Part shown: positions 62,301-64,000 of the stretch, piece after piece
How positions within the stretch are numbered: the stretch's first letter is position 1
How the letters are laid out: every line of letters begins with the position of its first letter
Assembly: GCA_964023205.1 (NCBI GenBank)
Contig: OZ026837.1
Span: forward strand, 13,927,479-13,991,478
Length of the DNA stretch: 64,000 bases
Source: Lutraria lutraria
Taxonomy: Eukaryota > Mollusca > Bivalvia > Venerida > Mactridae
Direction: 5' to 3'
The notes under the pieces: model-generated
What the model was told of the DNA's origin: nothing
The model's database searches: none
Seen by the model: the letters and a program-made list of their open reading frames with translations, nothing else
Program-made: the position numbers and the translations under genes

Positions 62301-63587
62301 GTGTTAAAACGAAGGAAGTATGATGAGCACATTGTACTTGGCTCGGTTGTTGAGATGGGTACACTGAAAAAGCATCCCTGAAATATCGAAAGGCGGAGCC
62401 GAGATTTGAACCCGTGACCTTTCCCTTACTAGTCCGGTGCGTTACCAGCAGATAAGGTACGGCTTTTCCTTTACATATGACCGAATATTCGAATTTACTC
62501 GTATCATTAGATACTAACCTATGTCAGGCTTTTCTACATCCTCCATAGTTTTCATGATAGCTTGAATGATAGGTATCATCATTGAAGTGGCTGCTGTGTT
62601 ACTTATCCACATTGACAAGAACCACGTGGTCGCCATAAGACCCGCCATTAAACTATAAAATGGTGTGAACATTATTACTCGGCATTGTGAATACATGTAC
62701 AGTAATTACCACCCTTGGGAAATGCAAAATGTTGCTTTTATTGACAGGTGGCCTATTTTCGGAGGTGGTCGCTACATATATAGCTACGTATACTGTAAAA
62801 GACCAGTAACTCTCTTAAAACATCTTGCTTATTCATGGGTCTTTATTCTGTGGTGGTATTCTATACCAAGATAAGATAAAAATTGTTCCTGATGATGTTT
62901 GTATATTTTTTTTGTTTCTTGTCATGAGAACTTTACTAGCTCTAATAAAGAATTTTACGACACACTGTGTTAATTATAGTTCCTGTTTTACTAGCCTCGT
63001 AAACTCTTCCACCTTCCACTCCTGTCATTGATTAACCAAAAACTATAATTATATCTTAACAAACAATGTAAAATAAAGGTGAACCTTAACAAAGAACCAA
63101 TATAAACGTCTAGTGTATGTATGCAAGTTTCATCTTTACCATAAAATATAATGACCACCATGTAAGGTTTTGTTTATCATAGTGTCACCCCTATTGAAAG
63201 GGCAAACCAAGTTGACTTATGAGACACATATCTTTGGTGCGCACAGAACCTCATGAATCCCTTTTCTTTTTGCCAGCCGCCTGGCTGAGATGGGCCTACG
63301 GTAACAATTATTTAACTAGCTGGCGGCTGACCAACCGATCACATCAGTTCTAACGCAGTCTCCACTGGGGTTCGAACCTTCGATCTCCCGCTCCGAATGA
63401 GCTAATTATTCCATTTGCTTTAGATAGTATTATTTTGTAATGTTACAATAGACATTTACTGGACGACTTACAAGATTGGCTGTGTCCCAACTATTTTCAT
63501 AACACACAGAGATATACGTATATGAAGTCCACTCTTTTCTAAAGCCACAGCTATGATAAGCCCTCCAAGAAACAACATTGTCGTATC
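53367..63587 (-). CDS. SLC13-family Na+/carboxylate or sulfate cotransporter, 5' end outside window
   Basis: Twelve exons on the minus strand: 63472-63587, 62519-62652, 61569-61803, 60799-60972, 58921-59052, 58080-58163, 57269-57379, 56746-56840, 56151-56260, 55220-55381, 53879-54016 and 53367-53498 (TAA). Phases agree at all eleven junctions; the coding length is 1623 nt, 540 residues. The visible start [17 protein letters not shown] matches the SLC13 segment about 70-100 residues into the protein. Family marks are both SNT motifs ([16 protein letters not shown] and [14 protein letters not shown]) and both T-P motifs ([11 protein letters not shown] and [11 protein letters not shown]), which form the paired sodium and substrate sites. 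Exon 61569-61803 encodes a long acidic cytoplasmic loop. [19 protein letters not shown] and [20 protein letters not shown] are further typical segments. It is a multi-pass plasma-membrane carrier for di- or tricarboxylates, or sulfate; which substrate cannot be told here. Confidence 0.95.
54108..54285. mobile_element. MITE, cagtacaacctctc family, copy 1
   Basis: The left part aacaacctctctagagcg and right part tttgaagtggttgcattgta are relics of inverted ends, with caacaacagcaagaggtt and tgctactccaaaaaggttgg inside. It is the most diverged of three copies in SLC13 introns. Confidence 0.65.
55453..55629. mobile_element. MITE, cagtacaacctctc family, copy 2
   Basis: The ends are acagtacaacctctccagag and the inverse ctttggagaggttgcacag. 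Internal gagcggccctcacttgagca and tgctactcccaaagggtgtt match the other copies. It lies in the SLC13 intron between the exons ending at 56151 and starting at 55381. Confidence 0.75.
56872..57050 (+). mobile_element. SINE, 5'-truncated, same family as 17735-17950
   Basis: It runs gacttgaaatcactgtaacc, then a B-box-like ggggtttaagccc, then tgtgagaaagtaggcagtta and ttcttcccaggaacg. Each part has a counterpart on the minus strand of the copy at 17735-17950. The A-box part is missing. Confidence 0.75.
58275..58534. mobile_element. MITE, ttgtataaac family, copy B
   Basis: The left end agttgtataaacattggtta and right end taaccaacgtttatacaat are inverted; taacc-rich repeats fill the interior. It is the better preserved of two copies and lies in an SLC13 intron. 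Confidence 0.75.
60094..60117. other. Perfect 10-bp stem, 4-base loop
   Basis: ggcttggagc-cgta-gctccaagcc is a GC-rich hairpin in an AT-rich SLC13 intron. It could be part of an unrecognised repeat. No other sign of an RNA gene is seen. Confidence 0.6.
60545..60748 (-). mobile_element. tRNA-headed SINE
   Basis: On the minus strand ccttggtccaaaggttagtg (A-box region) is followed by gatccgggttggattcccga (B box). The body continues to cggtggcctgttcact-like sequence at 60545. It is a few dozen bases from the SLC13 exon ending at 60799. Confidence 0.7.
61084..61370. repeat. 19-bp degenerate minisatellite
   Basis: The unit cctgttgtgcaagcgagac repeats about 15 times with heavy substitution (for example cctgtcgtacaagcgagtc and cctgttgtacaagcaatac). 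Period 19 opens frames on both strands by chance. It lies in the SLC13 intron, about 110 bp from the acceptor of the exon starting at 60972. Confidence 0.85.
62320..62462 (-). mobile_element. tRNA-headed SINE
   Basis: The minus-strand head aagccgtaccttatctgctg and B-box-like gtcacgggttcaaatctcgg are present; the tail runs to tgctcatcatacttcc. It lies in the intron between the SLC13 exons at 62519 and 61803. Confidence 0.65.
63268..63412 (-). mobile_element. tRNA-headed SINE
   Basis: On the minus strand attagctcattcggagcggg (A-box region) is followed by aggttcgaaccccagtggag (B box) and a body that contains ggcccatctcagccaggcgg. It is close to the 3' side of the SLC13 exon ending at 63472. Confidence 0.7.
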
Positions 63588-63668
63588 CTAGAAATATACA
63601 AGTACTAACTGAATATCTTATTTCTTGACCTGTGTGAGGAATCAGGACGTATATATTTTCTCTTGAAG

Positions 63669-63850
63669 ACAGTGCAATCTCTCCAAAGCAACACCCTTTG
63701 GGAGTAGCAAACTTATGTTGCTGAGATGTTGTTTTTCTTGAGAGGTTAAATTAATACAAGTAGTTAAAACGTACAGTGTAGTGAGAAAAATCATGCTGTT
63801 GTTACAGGGATGTTGTTGTTCAAGAGATGGCCGCTCTAGATAGTACTGTA
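63669..63850. mobile_element. MITE, cagtacaacctctc family, copy 3 (inverted)
   Basis: acagtgcaatctctccaaag with acaccctttgggagtagcaa is the inverse of copy 2's right end, and ggccgctctagatagtactgt is the inverse of its left end. It lies upstream of the first SLC13 exon seen here. Confidence 0.8.
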
Positions 63851-64000
63851 TTTATTTTAGTCATCTGTTGTTAAATGGCCCATTCGACAGCTAAATTGTC
63901 ATTTCTGAGGGAGGATACAGGAGAACCGGACATTGATATCCGTACTATTTCCGAATAGTTTTACTGGTTCTTTAGCATGCCCGGTGTAAAACACCGATAC

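Overview
The window is animal nuclear DNA. It is AT-rich, genes have many GT-AG introns, and the intergenic space is packed with tRNA-headed SINEs, MITEs, hairpin repeats, a mariner, a hAT and a LINE relic. The protein families that can be read (a trypsin-like fusion protein, an SLC13 carrier, a DUF6589 protein, an expanded RecQ-like helicase) and the repeat style suggest a bivalve mollusc. That assignment is an inference from memory of the families, not a database result.

Layout. 1-2.7 kb: no gene seen. 2.87-7.44 kb: a 27-bp minisatellite of about 164 units, readable as long open frames on both strands. 7.4-22 kb: no host gene supported; it holds a LINE 3' relic, two inverted clusters of one motif that may be the ends of a 2.8-kb element, several tandem repeats, a SINE, a 0.66-kb tandem segmental duplication, a pogo-like MITE and hairpin repeats. 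22.1-29.6 kb (minus): a complete six-exon gene for a 678-residue protein with a trypsin-like C-terminal domain; its introns carry a 1.76-kb TA-flanked inverted-repeat element, a hairpin repeat and a decayed mariner with a ~185-bp satellite inside it. 30.7-37.8 kb: a 5'-incomplete DUF6589 gene (plus) convergent with a RecQ-like helicase gene (minus) that is broken by a 45-bp palindromic insertion. 39.9-45.4 kb: a hAT transposon with TIRs and a target duplication, itself split by a 3.9-kb element whose two ends are full of TTCATGAA palindromes. 45.4-53.3 kb: no gene; two copies of one long hairpin repeat and another large palindrome. 53.4-63.6 kb (minus): twelve exons of an SLC13 Na+/carboxylate or sulfate cotransporter, running off the right edge at its 5' end, with introns holding SINEs, three copies of a MITE and a 19-bp minisatellite.

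The two intact host genes (protease-like and SLC13) are unrelated in function. Their exon boundaries could be fixed because splice phases agree at every junction. Most of the remaining recognised structure is mobile DNA nested in mobile DNA. The most unusual signals are the DUF6589/RecQ convergent pair, the tiny palindrome that breaks the helicase, the satellite grown inside a mariner, the palindrome-studded element inside the hAT, and the two-strand-open minisatellite.
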